A stretch of 64,000 nt of DNA from Oxytricha trifallax (GCA_000711775.1 ARYC01001385.1:25286-89285), one strand, 5' to 3'. Positions 24,640 through 37,250 are shown, numbered from the stretch's first letter. Translations and numbers: made by a program. The notes: generated by a model not told the origin, from the sequence alone.

Positions 24640-26140
24640 CAACAGAGATTAGAGCATGCTTAAGTGTGAAAGTATAGAGAATATCAGCAAAAGAGACACA
24701 CTGAAATTCCTACCATCGCGTATAGCTTATCCTTCTTAGACTTCAAGATCTCGTTATATTCATGGCAATGTTTTCTCCCTTTTGTTAGAATGGCACGTTT
24801 AGTTTGGGATCTCAGCTCTTGATCGTGGCTCTTCAACACGTAACTCATTCTACACTTAAGAATTCCAATGTCAAAATGTTGACACTTTTGTCAGAATGTT
24901 GACAAACATGTAGCTTCCCAAAAATGATTCTTAAAAATGAAGCCTATCGAGATTCCACTGCTTTCTCAGTGGTAAGGTATAGCACAGTCTCAGTATCAGT
25001 TTCCCGCCGCCAATCTGTTCTCTTGCCTACAGCAGTAGTTTAATGGGATCTTCAGAAAAGGATCAAAATACATACCTTGGGAAATTAGGCATTTTCAGAC
25101 TTTTGGTTTTGCAAACGAAGTAAGGGGCGAACCTTTGAATGGGTGATAACCAGTGGTGCCACGCGACTCTCCATGCAAAGACTCAGGAAGATGGAGTCTT
25201 CGACTCAGACATCTCTCCCATTGGCTGATATAATCGAAGATCTTTATTCCTAGCACACCCTATGCCGATTTGCCATTCACCATTCGCACATTTCTTGATC
25301 TTTTTGTCTTAGATTACCCTCTATTCTGGCAGCAAAGCCGAGAAATTCCTCTACATCGCTGGCTCTTTCCTTCTAATGCCAAGTTCTCTTTCTCCATGCT
25401 TGCAGAGTTACTTGGGGGATTCCTATTAGTGTGCTAAGACATCGGACAATGATTTGCCGCTTTTTTTCCTTTTGAGATTATGGATTCCCGTAGCTTTTTC
25501 ACGCAAGCTCTATGCTATTTGGAATATAAATTGCTAAGGTTCCCATCTGCTCTGGTTCCTGTGCTCTCTTATATGACCTCTCCGCATGTATTGAACCTGG
25601 CTCTAGCGACAAGAGAGTCGAAGTTAAATAATGGCTTTGGGGCTTTCAAGATCTCTGCATTCTAACATGATTACTCCGCATCTTCATGCTTTTTTAGCTT
25701 GCAAGTCTCTGCTCAAACGTTACTGAAACATCATCCTGCTTAGGCTATCAATGTATTGGGCACTGCATGAATTAGGCTAATACGAACGTATCAACAGCAG
25801 AAAGAGTAGCAAGTGTTGATGGTATTGCAAGAGATGATCAACTTATCGTTAGGCCCTACAAAGCCACTGATGCTCTTTAGCAGCCTAGTCATGTTGACGC
25901 TTGTGATGATGTTACTCTAAAAGGCTTCTTTTTCTACGAATCGAAGCTCCTCTTGCCATTCACTGCTGCTTGTTGGGGACTCTGATAGTAGAAAAACCAT
26001 GTTGCGGCGACACTTGAGGCGGCTTGAGATAAAGGTGTAGCACTTATCACACTGCATTGGTAGGCTTTGACAAAGAGGTTTCCATTTATAGCTTTTAGGA
26101 TTTATCTTTAATTCAGGCCTATAATATTATAAAGTTCACA
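24640..26140 (-). repeat. Family Z locus, copy 1 (GC-richer, coding-like)
   Basis: Much richer in GC than the surroundings. It shares ordered landmarks, all on the minus strand, with 29880-31330: a Cys-motif region near 26050 (31230), an LLKSI/YLKYLKTF region near 25870 (31050), an MFQ region near 25710 (30880), a QK-rich region near 25440 (30650), RCLSRRLHLP near 25215 (RCLSVRFNLP near 30440) and PLTSFA near 25110 (PLTSFA near 30340). Total spacing agrees (about 940 against 890 bp). Frames change between blocks in both copies. Confidence 0.65.
25791..26057 (-). CDS. Family Z protein fragment with CxxC finger-like motif, 88 aa
   Basis: Minus-strand frame from ATG at 26055-26057 to TGA 25791-25793 with one TAG read as Gln; the frame is open further upstream (about 26120) with PLCQSLPMQCDKCYTF. 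The CDKC motif followed by another Cys after 11 residues suggests a small zinc-binding unit, then an acidic segment and MTRLLKSISGFVGPND. The C-terminus is Cys-rich (ISCNTINTCYSFCC). Copy 2 has RCPKC at the matching place. No established family recognised. Another frame here is also open, so the assignment is not certain. Confidence 0.45.
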
Positions 26141-27885
26141 TTAATTTGGTACCTTTTAGTTTTTTTATTAAGGCCATTTATATAAATAAATATCAATACA
26201 ATAAGTACTCTTGTTTATAAATTAAAAGCTACCAAGTACTTGATAATAATATAAATACAATATTAAACTTGAATTTGAATTAAAATTTACAACCTTCTTA
26301 TCTCCATTATTGATTTTACTCTTTTATATTTATTGTTTTATAAAATAATATGTTTATTCGTATTTACTTATATTTACTATGGAATTTAGATAATGAAATA
26401 AATTTATAGGTCATTTAGTCCTTTTTGAATAATAGTGTACGTCTTAATTATCTGGCTTTTTTTTCGTTAGGCATTCAATAAAAAATTCTTTGTTTATAAG
26501 GTTTAGAGCATATTGTTCAAAATTAAATTATGAGATATTCTCAATTCATACAATTATATATGTACAGATGTTTTTCTATTGCGTATGTTTAATTAAATTC
26601 AATTAATATAACTATATTTATTATTCAACATCTTTTGTTTAAAATTACAATAAATTACAAAAATAGAATACTAAAAGCTTAATTTCTTCTTATTTCTCAC
26701 AATAAATTGAAAATTTTATTTAATGTATAATTCATAAATTATAGTTATTCTTTTTATATTATTATCAAGTATAATAAACATGATATAGTTATTATCCAAA
26801 ATAAAAAACAATTCTTAAATTACTTGTAAAAAGTAACTTGTTTGTTAAAGTATTCATAAAATATTTAATAAATAATTTAAGAAAGAAATTTATAAATTCT
26901 AAGATATGTCAACACTTAATATATTTTAATAAAATTTTTATCTTTAATTAAGTTAAACCTGTTACTGAATTTATATTATTTTAAAAATATTAAATTTTAT
27001 TTTAACAATAATGAAAGAAGCATTTATTATTATTCATTTTAAACTTGTAATTTTGAGGAAAAAGGTAAATAGTGAATATAGAATATTGGCTTTGAAATAA
27101 TATTAATTCTCTTTTATTCTTATCAAATTTACTCAACAGATTAGTTCAAACATTTTGTTTATTTTATGCCTTTTAGATTCATCATGTTAGAATATTATTA
27201 TTTTTCTTAAATTTTTCTCTTCTCTTGTTTGATTATATCTTGTATTTGCTAAATATATTAATTTGAGTTAGATATTAACTCTCTTATCTTGTATTTTGCT
27301 TTTATTTCATTAGAATTTCTGTTAATATTTTCTCAAGTTATCATCAAGAAGTAAAATCATTTTAAATTCAAATGAAATCCCATTAATATTAGCAAATAAC
27401 TAAAAAAAATGCTTTTATCTGCTTAATATTAATAGTAGTTTTTATAAGAGTAATAATATTTTTAATTATACATTTATACTTCTTTTTTTTCTAATGATAT
27501 CAACAACAACAAAAAATTTGGAATTAAAATGAAATAAACATAAATCTAAAAATTATAAAATTACCTTTTATTTCTACAACATCTTAAATTAAAATATAAT
27601 ATTCTAAAATAATAAAAATAAAAAAATTAATTTTATTTGTATTACCTTTTAAATAATCATAATAACTCGGATATATTTCGTCTATACATTTAATAAAATA
27701 AAAAATATTATAATTATAATATTAAATAAAATTTTTCATCATAGTTCTCACAATTGAATTTTTTAGATTATGAATTTAATTATTCATTTTTAAAACATTT
27801 GTTGAATAATATATTTTTTATATAAATTTATTATATATTCATTTCAATATTATTTAATAAAATGATGTCCTTGATGAGCGGCCAC
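26141..27885. other. AT-rich stretch, no gene recognised
   Basis: No supportable gene between family Z copy 1 and the retroelement. Confidence 0.35.
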
Positions 27886-27938
27886 ATTATTTAAAAACTA
27901 TTATTAAATTAGATTGATACTAAAAGGAACGTGGTTAG

Positions 27939-29330
27939 ATGAACCTAGTTACCGACCTGAAGTCTCTCAATCTAGGCTCCCCTCTGAAAAGAGATAAGGC
28001 AGCCAACTCTCTCTAAGACTTAGCTTAACTCAGCTAAGCACAATTTGGACAAAACTCAGACTATTGGGAAACTGATAGTGAATCATCAGAAGAATATGAG
28101 TCAGACTCTAGTACAGACCTTGACTTTCAAAAAGGAATACACTTCGAAGATTACTACAAGGCAATGATACTTTAACATGCCCTACCCCAATACCAACAAG
28201 CTTTCGATTGGTACGGAGTTTTAACAAGAAAACAAAGGAGATAAGAAATTCAACAGAGATACTTAGATCAACCCACACTACAATGGAACGGGCACAATTG
28301 GTAAGCCCCTCCCATGCCAAACATTTCACTACAAAACTCCATTCATAACAAAGGCCAGAAATTTCAGCAGATATTTAACAATCCTCCACCCACACCCTAC
28401 ACTAATCCCTATCTAATAGGAAAAAAAACAGAAGCTGAAAAACCATAGAAGGCAAACAAACATAAAAAGCAAACTTCTAAACACAACATCCAGAAACCCC
28501 TACAACAAAACCCCAACCAATGGGAATTCAGAACCAAGAGAAAAACTATAGAAGACACGGAAGAAGAGAAAGAGAAGAAACCCTCCTTCTTCAACTCAAA
28601 AATCAAACCTCAATAAGTTCAGAATTAGCAAGATTCTCACTTTACTATCTAATAGTAGAAACTGGCAGCTCCCTAACATACTACATAGTCTCCTCAGATA
28701 CAACCAAGCTCAACCGATTAACTAAACAAGATATATGACGAATCACCCAAACTGAGTGAATAGATATCTGAAGAATCACCCAACAAAATAGACAAGATAT
28801 GTGAAGAATCACCCAAAAACCTACTAAATAGGGAAGACAGTATTAAATAGGCTCCTCATCCATCAGAATCTGGCAAGATTCTGGTTGACAAAAAGAAAGC
28901 AATATAGCCTTAACCAATAAGGGGACAACAAACTATCAACTTAGACATCTACATTAAACCTAGAGAAGTATAAACTAAACTACTACTCAGCAAATTCTAA
29001 AATTTCGACCCATAAGAGATAAGATTTAAACTTCTCTAAAGATTAATAGATGCCCACGACCAAAACAAATTTCACAACTTTAACCTACCAGAAATACAGT
29101 TGATAAACTAGCTTAGTGCCCTATATCAGGGAGAGCTAGAATTGAGAAGTTTGCAAGAGAGAGTACTTCTCACCAACATTCTACAAAAGAATGATTTTGA
29201 AAATAATTTCATTGGTTAGCAATCAGAAAACTCAGAGCCATAAACTACTAAGAAAAGACAAAGAAAGGAACAAAGAAAGTAAACAAGATGGCACGAGAGA
29301 TTGTCAGAGAAGATAAGAAAAGTTCAGTGA
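27939..29330 (+). CDS. 463-aa Gln-rich ORF of the retroelement
   Basis: ATG 27939 to TGA 29328 is open only when TAA/TAG encode Gln; I count 27 such codons. In the standard code the region is broken into short pieces. A TGA at 27915-27917 lies upstream in frame. The N-terminus is followed by a strongly acidic Ser/Asp/Glu stretch (about residues 41-63). The middle is Gln/Pro/Asn-rich and hydrophilic. Three related units of the form (D/E)ESPxx occur near residues 265-300. The C-terminus is very basic (KKRQRKEQRKQTRWHERL). No zinc knuckle, RRM or enzymatic motif is seen. By position it could be a gag/ORF1-like nucleic-acid-binding protein; this is inference from context. Confidence 0.8.
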
Positions 29331-29451
29331 ATTGGGTTAAGGTCCAAAATTAACTAAATTCACAAATGAATAACTAATTAAAAGGGCTTGACCCTTACAT
29401 ATATTAAACATATACAAGATCGGGGGTCCCCAGAGACCTCAATGTGATCAT

Positions 29452-29478
29452 ATTATTATTATTATTATTATTATTATT
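29452..29478. repeat. (ATT)9 tail of the retroelement
   Basis: Nine ATT units directly precede the right target-site repeat, the last two shared with it. A simple-repeat tail in this position is typical of some non-LTR elements that do not use poly(A). Confidence 0.8.
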
Positions 29479-29879
29479 TAAAAACTGAATATGCATCGCA
29501 TAATCATCATTTTAGTTTCTAAAAAGTTATAATTTATATAATTAAAAAGATAATGGGTTAAAGTAGCTGTTTAAATGTAATTCGATTTTATGTTTAAATT
29601 TTTTACAAAAAATAAATTTCATTATTCTGCTAAATTTTTTAATCAATAATTATTATAATTGATTTATATACTAAGTATATAATTAGTATTAACTATTTAA
29701 AGTTAAACTATATTTAATTTATACAAGAATGTAAAAAATAGGAGAAATGAAAAGTAAAATACTTGTAAAAAAGAGATACTTTGAATGTTTTAGAAATTAT
29801 AAAAGTACTAATAACTCTTGTCGTTTAATTAGATTACTTGCTTAGAGGTACAGAATATTGATTATTAATATGTATAATG

Positions 29880-31330
29880 ACACTTATTTCTCAAGAGGGA
29901 TTCATTAAACTCTTGCCATCAAAGCCCTTTTGCTCTTTCGCCAATTTTGCATTTGATAAAGCTTATATAACACTTTCTATAAGCTGCCCGACTTTAATTC
30001 ATAAGAAGATTCACTTCCATGTTATAATTATCTCCCCTGGAAAAATTTAGGCTATAGACATTTCTTTTATTATGAAATACTTCTAATAAAGCCAATGGCA
30101 ACACTAACTACTTAAGGGAAAATACATAACAATGGAATGCGCGGCCAGCTTTACTTCAACAAATCTCAAGATTTGGAGTACCACACTGCAAGGATAGACA
30201 ATTTATGAGATTTTCTGCCTATCCACTTGCTCATTGTTTCATGCTAGCCTTGAAACATTCCTCGCATTTGCCAACTTTTTCACTAAGCCTCTTGGAGTTT
30301 TAATTTGGCATTTGGTAGAACTAGATATTGCAAACGATGTAAGGGGGCATTCGTGCATCCGAGGACTCTACAAAGCACCACTTGATTCTCCTTTTAAGAA
30401 TGAAGGGAGGTTGAATCTCACACTAAGACATCTGTTCTAGGAGCTGATATTATGCGAGAACAAGCTTTTCGCAGGCCATCCTATGCCTTTTGCTCAGGCG
30501 CCCTTGCACATTCCCAGATCTCATGATAAATCGCTTCCCTCGATTCTCAACTGCAAGCTCATTTTCTATGAATAAGTTGCTGATTTCTTCTAACCTAAAC
30601 ATGACTTCCTCTAAGTTATTGAAAGTTAGCCGCAGTGATTTCTTTTGAGCGCAATCAGACTTTGCCTGGCGCCAAGTAGTTATTCTTCAAATCTAAAAGA
30701 GAATACTGTCTTGTCTTATTTCAGTTTCAAGATCTTCAGGGATCTCTATCAATATCATCTCCTTCTTTTATGGTAACTTAAAGCTTCAAGGTGACTATTT
30801 CGTTCCATGTAGAATGGCCACATAAACTAATTCTTCTGAAGAAGAGTTATGCTTTTGCTACAGCAGGTACTGAAACATCGAATCTTTACTGCTATTTCTA
30901 GAACTTGGCTATTCCCAGTAGCAATAAGTCTTAAGAGCATGAAAAGAATACGCTCATTTAAATTCCAATGCAGCAGAAACCAAATGAGAATCACAAGAAC
31001 GATCCATTTGACGTCTCAAAGGTTTTCAAGTATTTTAAATACTGCAAGAAACGTTGCCATTATGATAAGGCGTAAAGGGCCGTTGCTGGACAATGAGATC
31101 TATATTTTTTGGATGCTTGTTGAGGATTTCGATTAAAAGCATTGTATGTTCAGGCCCACAACTTCACAAGCCACAGGACTAATGCATTTTGGGCACCTAG
31201 TATCAAGCAATTGCGATGCAACATGTTTACTGGAATGGGATTTGTGAACTGCCACAAGAAGTATTTGGTCTAAGATAGCGAGTAAGCACCTCTGGCTCCA
31301 TTATTAAAAGCTTGAATTAGAAAATAGCTT
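29880..31330 (-). repeat. Family Z locus, copy 2 (GC-richer, coding-like)
   Basis: Second copy of the 24640-26140 locus, same orientation, on the other side of the retroelement. Near 31190-31260 the minus strand reads SKHVASQLLDTRCPKC followed by further Cys residues, matching the CDKC block of copy 1. Frame changes and TGAs between blocks suggest decay or unrecognised introns/IESs. Confidence 0.65.
30231..30686 (-). CDS. Family Z protein fragment, 151-codon open frame
   Basis: Open from just below TGA 30687-30689 to TGA 30231-30233 on the minus strand; first in-frame Met at 30600-30602 would give 123 aa. Composition is strongly protein-like: LRLTFNNLEEVMFRLEEISN, then ENELAVENRGKRF, then a Cys-containing C-terminal part (PYIVCNIQFYQMPN, KCEECFKASMKQ). 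The nearby RCLSVRFNLP similarity to copy 1 is in another frame, so a frameshift exists in at least one copy. Function unknown. Confidence 0.5.
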
Positions 31331-32839
31331 TGCCAAAATTATTTATAATAAACTATAAATTAATTAAATATTTTTGCTCAATTCCTGATAATTTATGATA
31401 AATTGGTAATTAAATTATATATTGACATTAATCTACCTCATATATCTCATAATAATTTAAGAATAAAAGAGTTTTATTTATATTTTTATTAAATTTAAAC
31501 AATCACCTAATCTCTATTGATTTTATTCTTTTATGTAATTATAAATTAATCGTACTGTTTTAAATAATAAAAAAGTTATTCTAATTATATTAATAATAAT
31601 ATTTTTTATTGTTACTAATTAAAATGAAATATAATGTGAAATTTTTCTCGCAATATCATTAATAGGTCGCTTTGATACTTAAAATCTACCATTCTTATTT
31701 ATTAAATCACATCCAATTATTATTTTAAAATATTAAATTATTTCAAGAATAAACTTGAAACCTCTCTGTCATAATATATTGTAGAAAATATCAAAACACT
31801 AATAAAATTGTCATAATTTCTGAGAATCAGCAGTGAAAGAGAAAAATTATTAAAGGATAAATACAACTATATAATATCTAATATCTTATTAATCTTATTA
31901 CTTTAAATATAAAAAATATATAAAAATAAGAAACATTATGATTAAATTTGTTTATTAAATATTAATTATATAATTTCTTTAATATTCTTAGTAAAATTTA
32001 ATTCATTTTAAATATTTAAAAGTTATAATAATTTTTAAAGCCTGCTACCTACTTTTATAATGTAAGTAACGCATATAAATAGTATTTTATATAAAAAACA
32101 ATCATATTATGTATTTGAGTTTTTAACAAAATTTTATGACGATTAGATAATTAATATAAATCAATCTAATATCATAAGATATTAGTAAAACTAAAAAAAA
32201 GAACTCATCATACTTTAAGATTCTTCATTAACTATAAATAGTCAATATTCAATTCATTTATGAAATATTTAAAATTCTATGTAGAATTAAAAAATTCTTT
32301 GTATAAGAACATTGTTCTTGTTACTTATTTTTAGGTATTTTTGAGGATATTATTAATTTATTAACTTAATTAAGGAATCCACATCATTTATTTTTAAAAT
32401 TATAAAAATCTAAATTGAACTAAAAAAATCAATATGTCAATACAAGAATCCTTAAATCATAAATAATTATTAAATTTTATATAAGAATCAATAGGTTATT
32501 ATTTAAATAAATTAATAATGCCTACTTTAACAATTTTAGAAATATTTTAAATAATTATATAATTAAGCTATTTATATTTTATTTAAGCATCAAGCTTATA
32601 AGATTCATAACTCATACCTCCTTGAAAACAATATAAATTTTTTGCCAAGAATAACATTTAATTAATTTTACAGGGACAATTTAAAAGGAAATATTTAGCA
32701 ATCTCAATTAATTTTGTAGTATTATAAATTATGATGTCCAAAGCTAACGCATTAACTTTTTTTTTAAACTTGAAAATAAATCAGGGAATTTTAATCAAAA
32801 AATTTGTATAATTTAGTTTTTAACAACCTAATTTTTACT
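31331..32839. other. AT-rich stretch, no gene recognised
   Basis: No supportable feature. Confidence 0.35.
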
Positions 32840-33225
32840 AATGAGTGTATAAGTTCTCGCTCAAGTTAAGTTTAAAATGTCTAAATATTAAAAAAAATGT
32901 TAGTTGCAGTTCTCCTTGCCTAATATCATTTAGCTTTCAGACTACCACTTTTTGAAATGACTCTCAGAGATTTCTTATCTGACCAAAGAAATTATAGATA
33001 GCTTTCGTTAATAGCAATCTAAACTACACTGAAAGGCCTTCATTAGTTAGGGTTTGTTAAAAAAGCCCTCAATACTGAGAATATTATTTTTAAATTCTCA
33101 CTTTTAAGAGTAACAATCATTGATTTCAACAGAGTCTTAAAAGTGGAAGTATAAAGACTTGTTAAAGATATGGACACTTTGGGTTATTATTTAAAGAAAA
33201 GGCTGTAGAGATGGAAATTAAATCA
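32840..33225 (+). pseudogene. Relic of TBE zinc-finger/kinase gene, middle part
   Basis: Matches the reverse complement of the kinase-like region at about 62300-62640: TTTAGCTTTCAG, TTGAAATGACT-TCAGAGA, TTCTTATCTGA, GTTAGGGTTTGTT, GAGAATATTAT and ATTGATTTCAACAGAGT, the last matching the DFNRA codons. It is strongly decayed and AT-shifted, without TBE ends. Confidence 0.8.
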
Positions 33226-34829
33226 AACATCATACATCATACACAAGTTCTGATTGTGCATTAAAATAATAAATTTACTCTATATTTCATATTTAAATTA
33301 TACAATAACTTGAATTCACAAATTTCTTAAAATTTCAAGCAAGTATAAATCTTGTTAAAGGATTTTAGAATTTTATTATGAAATTATAACTTAGTTAAAT
33401 ATTTATTTTTGGAATTTTTACTTGAAATATATAATAAAATGTCATTTTTTTTTCAATTAATATAAGTTTATTTATGATAAATTTATTAAATTGATCATTT
33501 TATATTAAAATAATTTAATTTATCGAATTTTTATTATTTTTTAATTATTTAAAATAAAATTATAATTTCCTTACCTCAATTAAATTTTATTATTTAATTT
33601 TAAAGGACAAGCAATTTAAAACTAACTTTTATGATTTTTCCTGATAATTTTAAATTAAATAATTATAAGAAAAATTGTAAAAACAATTATATTTGTTTGA
33701 AACTATTATGTCTTTAAGTTTTAAATATATCTATTAAATTAATAAGATTGACAAATTTATTTTTATTTATAAATTCTCTAGTAATATACAATTTTCCAAA
33801 TCATTTAAAATCGTAGCAGAGATATATGAATTATTGTTTATTAGAAATAAATAACAAACTAGATATTTAAATTTAATAATTAATAACTATTTCTTAAAAG
33901 TATAGGGTAATAAATAAAATGAACTTTCCAAAGATTTCATTTTATTTGAAAAATAACAAAGAATAATTTATATGAACTTTTTGGTAATATTTTTTTAAAA
34001 AAATTATTTTTTAAATCAAGTATTTTGATTAGAGCTCTATTCAGTACCCCAGTAGGAGAAAAGGACATGCACTTTGATTGCGAATATTTTATTTATTTTT
34101 TACTATTTTATTTATAATATAACTAGAGTAGTTTAAGCAAAATAAACATTTTTTAATTAGTTTTTATTCTTATATATGATTAATTGATTATTTTAATAAC
34201 ACATATTATTGTTTAAATATTTAATATAAAAAGGTTATTGATGCCAGAGTTTCTTAGTTACAAATAATTAAATTCAAAGAAGTATATTATTGATAAGAAA
34301 ATTATTAATTTATTTATTCAAATAAAAATAAATATGAGTTAAAAATAATTTAAAAAAAAATAAATTAATAGATTTTATAAAAGAGATAATATATTATTTA
34401 TAATTAAATAAAATTATATATTTTATCTATAAAATACATTGAATTATTCTATTTATTATTTTGATTTATATAAATTAAATATATTTAAATATATTATAGA
34501 TGATTATTCATAGTTTCCATTATAAAAGGATATTATATAAAATTTTTAAGCTTCATAATGACACTATTTTTAAATTTCTCTTTCATTAGAATATAAGTCT
34601 TGCTGTAGTATTTTTTTATTAAATATTACTTTATTTTACATTTAAAATTTCATTTAGATATACCTATATTTAAAAAATGTAATATTTTATTTTGTAATTA
34701 TATAATTTAATGAGATTTATAAATAAATTAATAAAAGAGAGTAAAAAATATTATGTTTATTTTTAAATTGAATGAATTTAAAGTAAATTCCTAAATATTA
34801 TATACAAAATTTAGAGTACTAATTTGTTT
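33226..34829. other. AT-rich stretch; one WD40-like peptide
   Basis: Mostly featureless. On the minus strand near 34018-34078 a short frame reads CMSFSPTGVLNRALIKILDL, which resembles a single WD40 blade. Too short to call a gene. Confidence 0.3.
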
Positions 34830-37250
34830 ATAATTTAATTGTGATATTGAATAAAATATTATAAATTATAATTAAATTAGATATAAACATTAATATTTAC
34901 TTATTTAGTTTATTCAATTTTTGAATAGATATTAAATTATAATTAGTAAGAATGGAAAGATAAGTAAGACCTATAAAAAGAAGGTAGATTTTTAAATTCC
35001 CTATTATAAAATAAAGAGATTTATAAAAATAATTTTTAAGATAAAATTAAAATATTCATTTAAATAAATAATATTTTAACTTGAAATTCATAAAAATATT
35101 AAGCAGCATAATTAAATAATTCTAAAATTAAATTTAAATTATATTTGGTACATCTTGTGGTTAAAACCATATAAAATACTTATCATATTTTTTCAAGAAT
35201 TTTTAGATTAAAATCATTATTTAAATAAATTAACAAAAATTAAATTAATATTAGAATCTATTTACAACATGAATCAATACTTTACTTAAAAGAGTTATTA
35301 TCTTTTTAAACCTAAATATAAGTTAATTCATCTTTATTTATAATTAATAAAATTATATAATTTTTTTAATTGTTCAATTCAGATGGACTTTAGAACATGT
35401 TAAAAATTATATAATTTAAATATTTATTAAACATCGAAAGAGCTTTTTTGAAATGAGCTTTTAAAATTATAAACAATTATATAAAATAAATATTTTTACT
35501 TTTATTTAGCCCTACATAATTCCTTAATGTTTATATAAACACCGATATGATAGAATAAAAGCTATAGGTCTAGAATGCAAAGTATTCATTTATTAATTTT
35601 ATATATTTTTATTTAAATAATATACATATATATAATTATTATAGAACAAAAATTATAAAAATATTTATTTAAAGTTTATAAAAAAATATTAATTTTATAT
35701 TTATTTAATTAACTTCAATTTTTTAATTTTTATTTTATATAATAATTAGAACGACAAAAATGTAAGCTCCCTACAACTAACCTATTAAAATAAAATAAAT
35801 ATAATCTATAATAAGTTTTAACTTTTTTAAGTAAATAAAATATAAGTGCTAATAAATATTAAAACTTATTTGGAAATGAAACACAAAAGAGAACCCTCCA
35901 TTGAATTAATGATTGTAAATAAGACAATTGAAAAATATAATAATTTAAAAGCAAATTAAAGATGAAATAAAAAACTATAGCTAAATCTCATTAAACATAC
36001 TATCTAAAGATAATCTTTTAAGAAACAACCGGATGTATTAATTTTGTGCAGAACTACCAATATAAGCTCACTAATATTATTGAAATGCAAAATATAAATT
36101 GTTATCTGGTAACTTACGACAGTAAACGATTGCCTTAATAAATAAAAAGCTGGAAAAAACTTATATTTGCCCTAAAATTATAATTAAGTTCGACAAGGTA
36201 CTTGAAAAGCATTAAATGGGAAAGCGAATCTATGCAAAAGAACAGTACTGGTGAAGTAATAATTATATTTTAGTAAATCATTAGATTATTGAAAAGAAAT
36301 TATAATTAGAATAGAAGAGTTTTTAATTCAAGGAATTAAGAATACACAAAATAAATAGTGGCCATGGAGAAATGAACATATTTATAATCTAAACTTAAAG
36401 ACAAGATATTATATAAAATTGCTGAAAATAGATTATTAAAAAGTTAAAAGTGAACCAAGAATATTGAAGTGTAAGATCCTCAATGATTGGTGTTAAAATT
36501 TGCTTCAAAAAAAGAAAATAGAACCACTGAATGAACTTATGATAGAATTGCAGGGCACAGATAATTAAACGAGATAATGATTAATCAAGAAAACAATAAA
36601 AATTTTAGACATTAAAATAGCGTACTTATCACTATGATTGCCATATGAAACAATAATCTCAACAAATAATATTAAATAATGTTAAAATATAAATTGTCCT
36701 TAAGTCTGGAAGGATAATTTATGAAATAAGAAATTGGAAGGTTTAGGATAATAATATAATTGAAATGTTTACAAAAAGAGTAAGAAATAACATTCTATGC
36801 CCATGTCGTAGAAAAAGAATGAGCAAAAAATATAAATTGATTACAATATCCAAAATTTATAAGGAAGTTATGTGTTAATTTGTTACCTCCAAACATAAAT
36901 GTAATAGCAGCAATGAATATTAAACTTATTAAGCAAAGTTTTGACAACATGAAAGATTTTTCACAAAGACTTATTAAGATATCAACAATATTTGATGAAA
37001 ATAAAGGGGATATATACAAATGTAGAAAACAAACTGATCCTTAATTTAGTTAAAATTATATATAATGGAGGATAATTATTTATAAAATACAACTTAAAGG
37101 GTTTAATATTAGCCCAAAAGTAAGAGAAAAAATTAGATTCTTTTTAAATAAAAGATAGAAAGGAAATATTTATAATTTATTAGCATTATTTACAAATAGA
37201 GAATTTGTTCTAAGTATTTCATATTAGCTTACCTTAATTATTTGATAATC
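34830..37250. repeat. Family C repeat, copy 2
   Basis: Second long copy of the repeat at 10440-13150, same orientation and landmark order, with its right end better preserved as coding sequence. Confidence 0.65.
36913..37245 (+). CDS. Family C protein, C-terminal part (110 aa)
   Basis: ATG 36913 to TGA 37243, frame open from 36841 just after a TGA at 36838-36840. It reads through TAA/TAG as Gln. Motifs: IKQSFDNMKDFSQRLIKIST, then DIYKCRKQTDPQFS, then a Lys/Arg-rich C-terminal half. The decayed copy at 12790-13160 gives a matching peptide order, so homology supports coding. The upstream part (35900-36840) has coding-like pieces in shifting frames. No family recognised; a transposon-encoded protein is likely because the locus is repeated. 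Confidence 0.45.

Larger units (their letters stand above)
27886..29486 (+). mobile_element. Short non-LTR-type retroelement with one ORF
   Basis: A 14-bp direct repeat ATTATTTAAAAACT flanks the element at 27886-27899 and 29473-29486. The first bases of the right copy overlap the tail, so about 8 bp of it are independent. The body (27900-29472) has a 39-bp leader, one long ORF, about 120 bp of 3' region and an (ATT)n tail. No reverse transcriptase, endonuclease or LTR is present. This fits a complete, non-autonomous target-primed insertion; a retroposed cellular mRNA is the alternative. Confidence 0.75.

Noticed and set aside
25480..25665. 61-aa plus-strand standard-code ORF in family Z copy 1
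   Set aside because: Homology with copy 2 runs on the minus strand; the plus frame is a shadow.
28108..28738. Three standard-code open frames on both strands (28108-28329, 28409-28606, 28520-28738)
   Set aside because: They are shadows of the 463-codon plus-strand ORF, which is open across the whole interval when TAA/TAG are read as Gln.
30849..31136. 95-aa plus-strand standard-code ORF in family Z copy 2
   Set aside because: Antisense to the conserved minus-strand blocks shared with copy 1; no matching plus-strand peptide in copy 1.
36795..37019. 74-aa minus-strand ORF
   Set aside because: Antisense to the family C frame 36841-37245, which has a homologous counterpart at 12790-13160.
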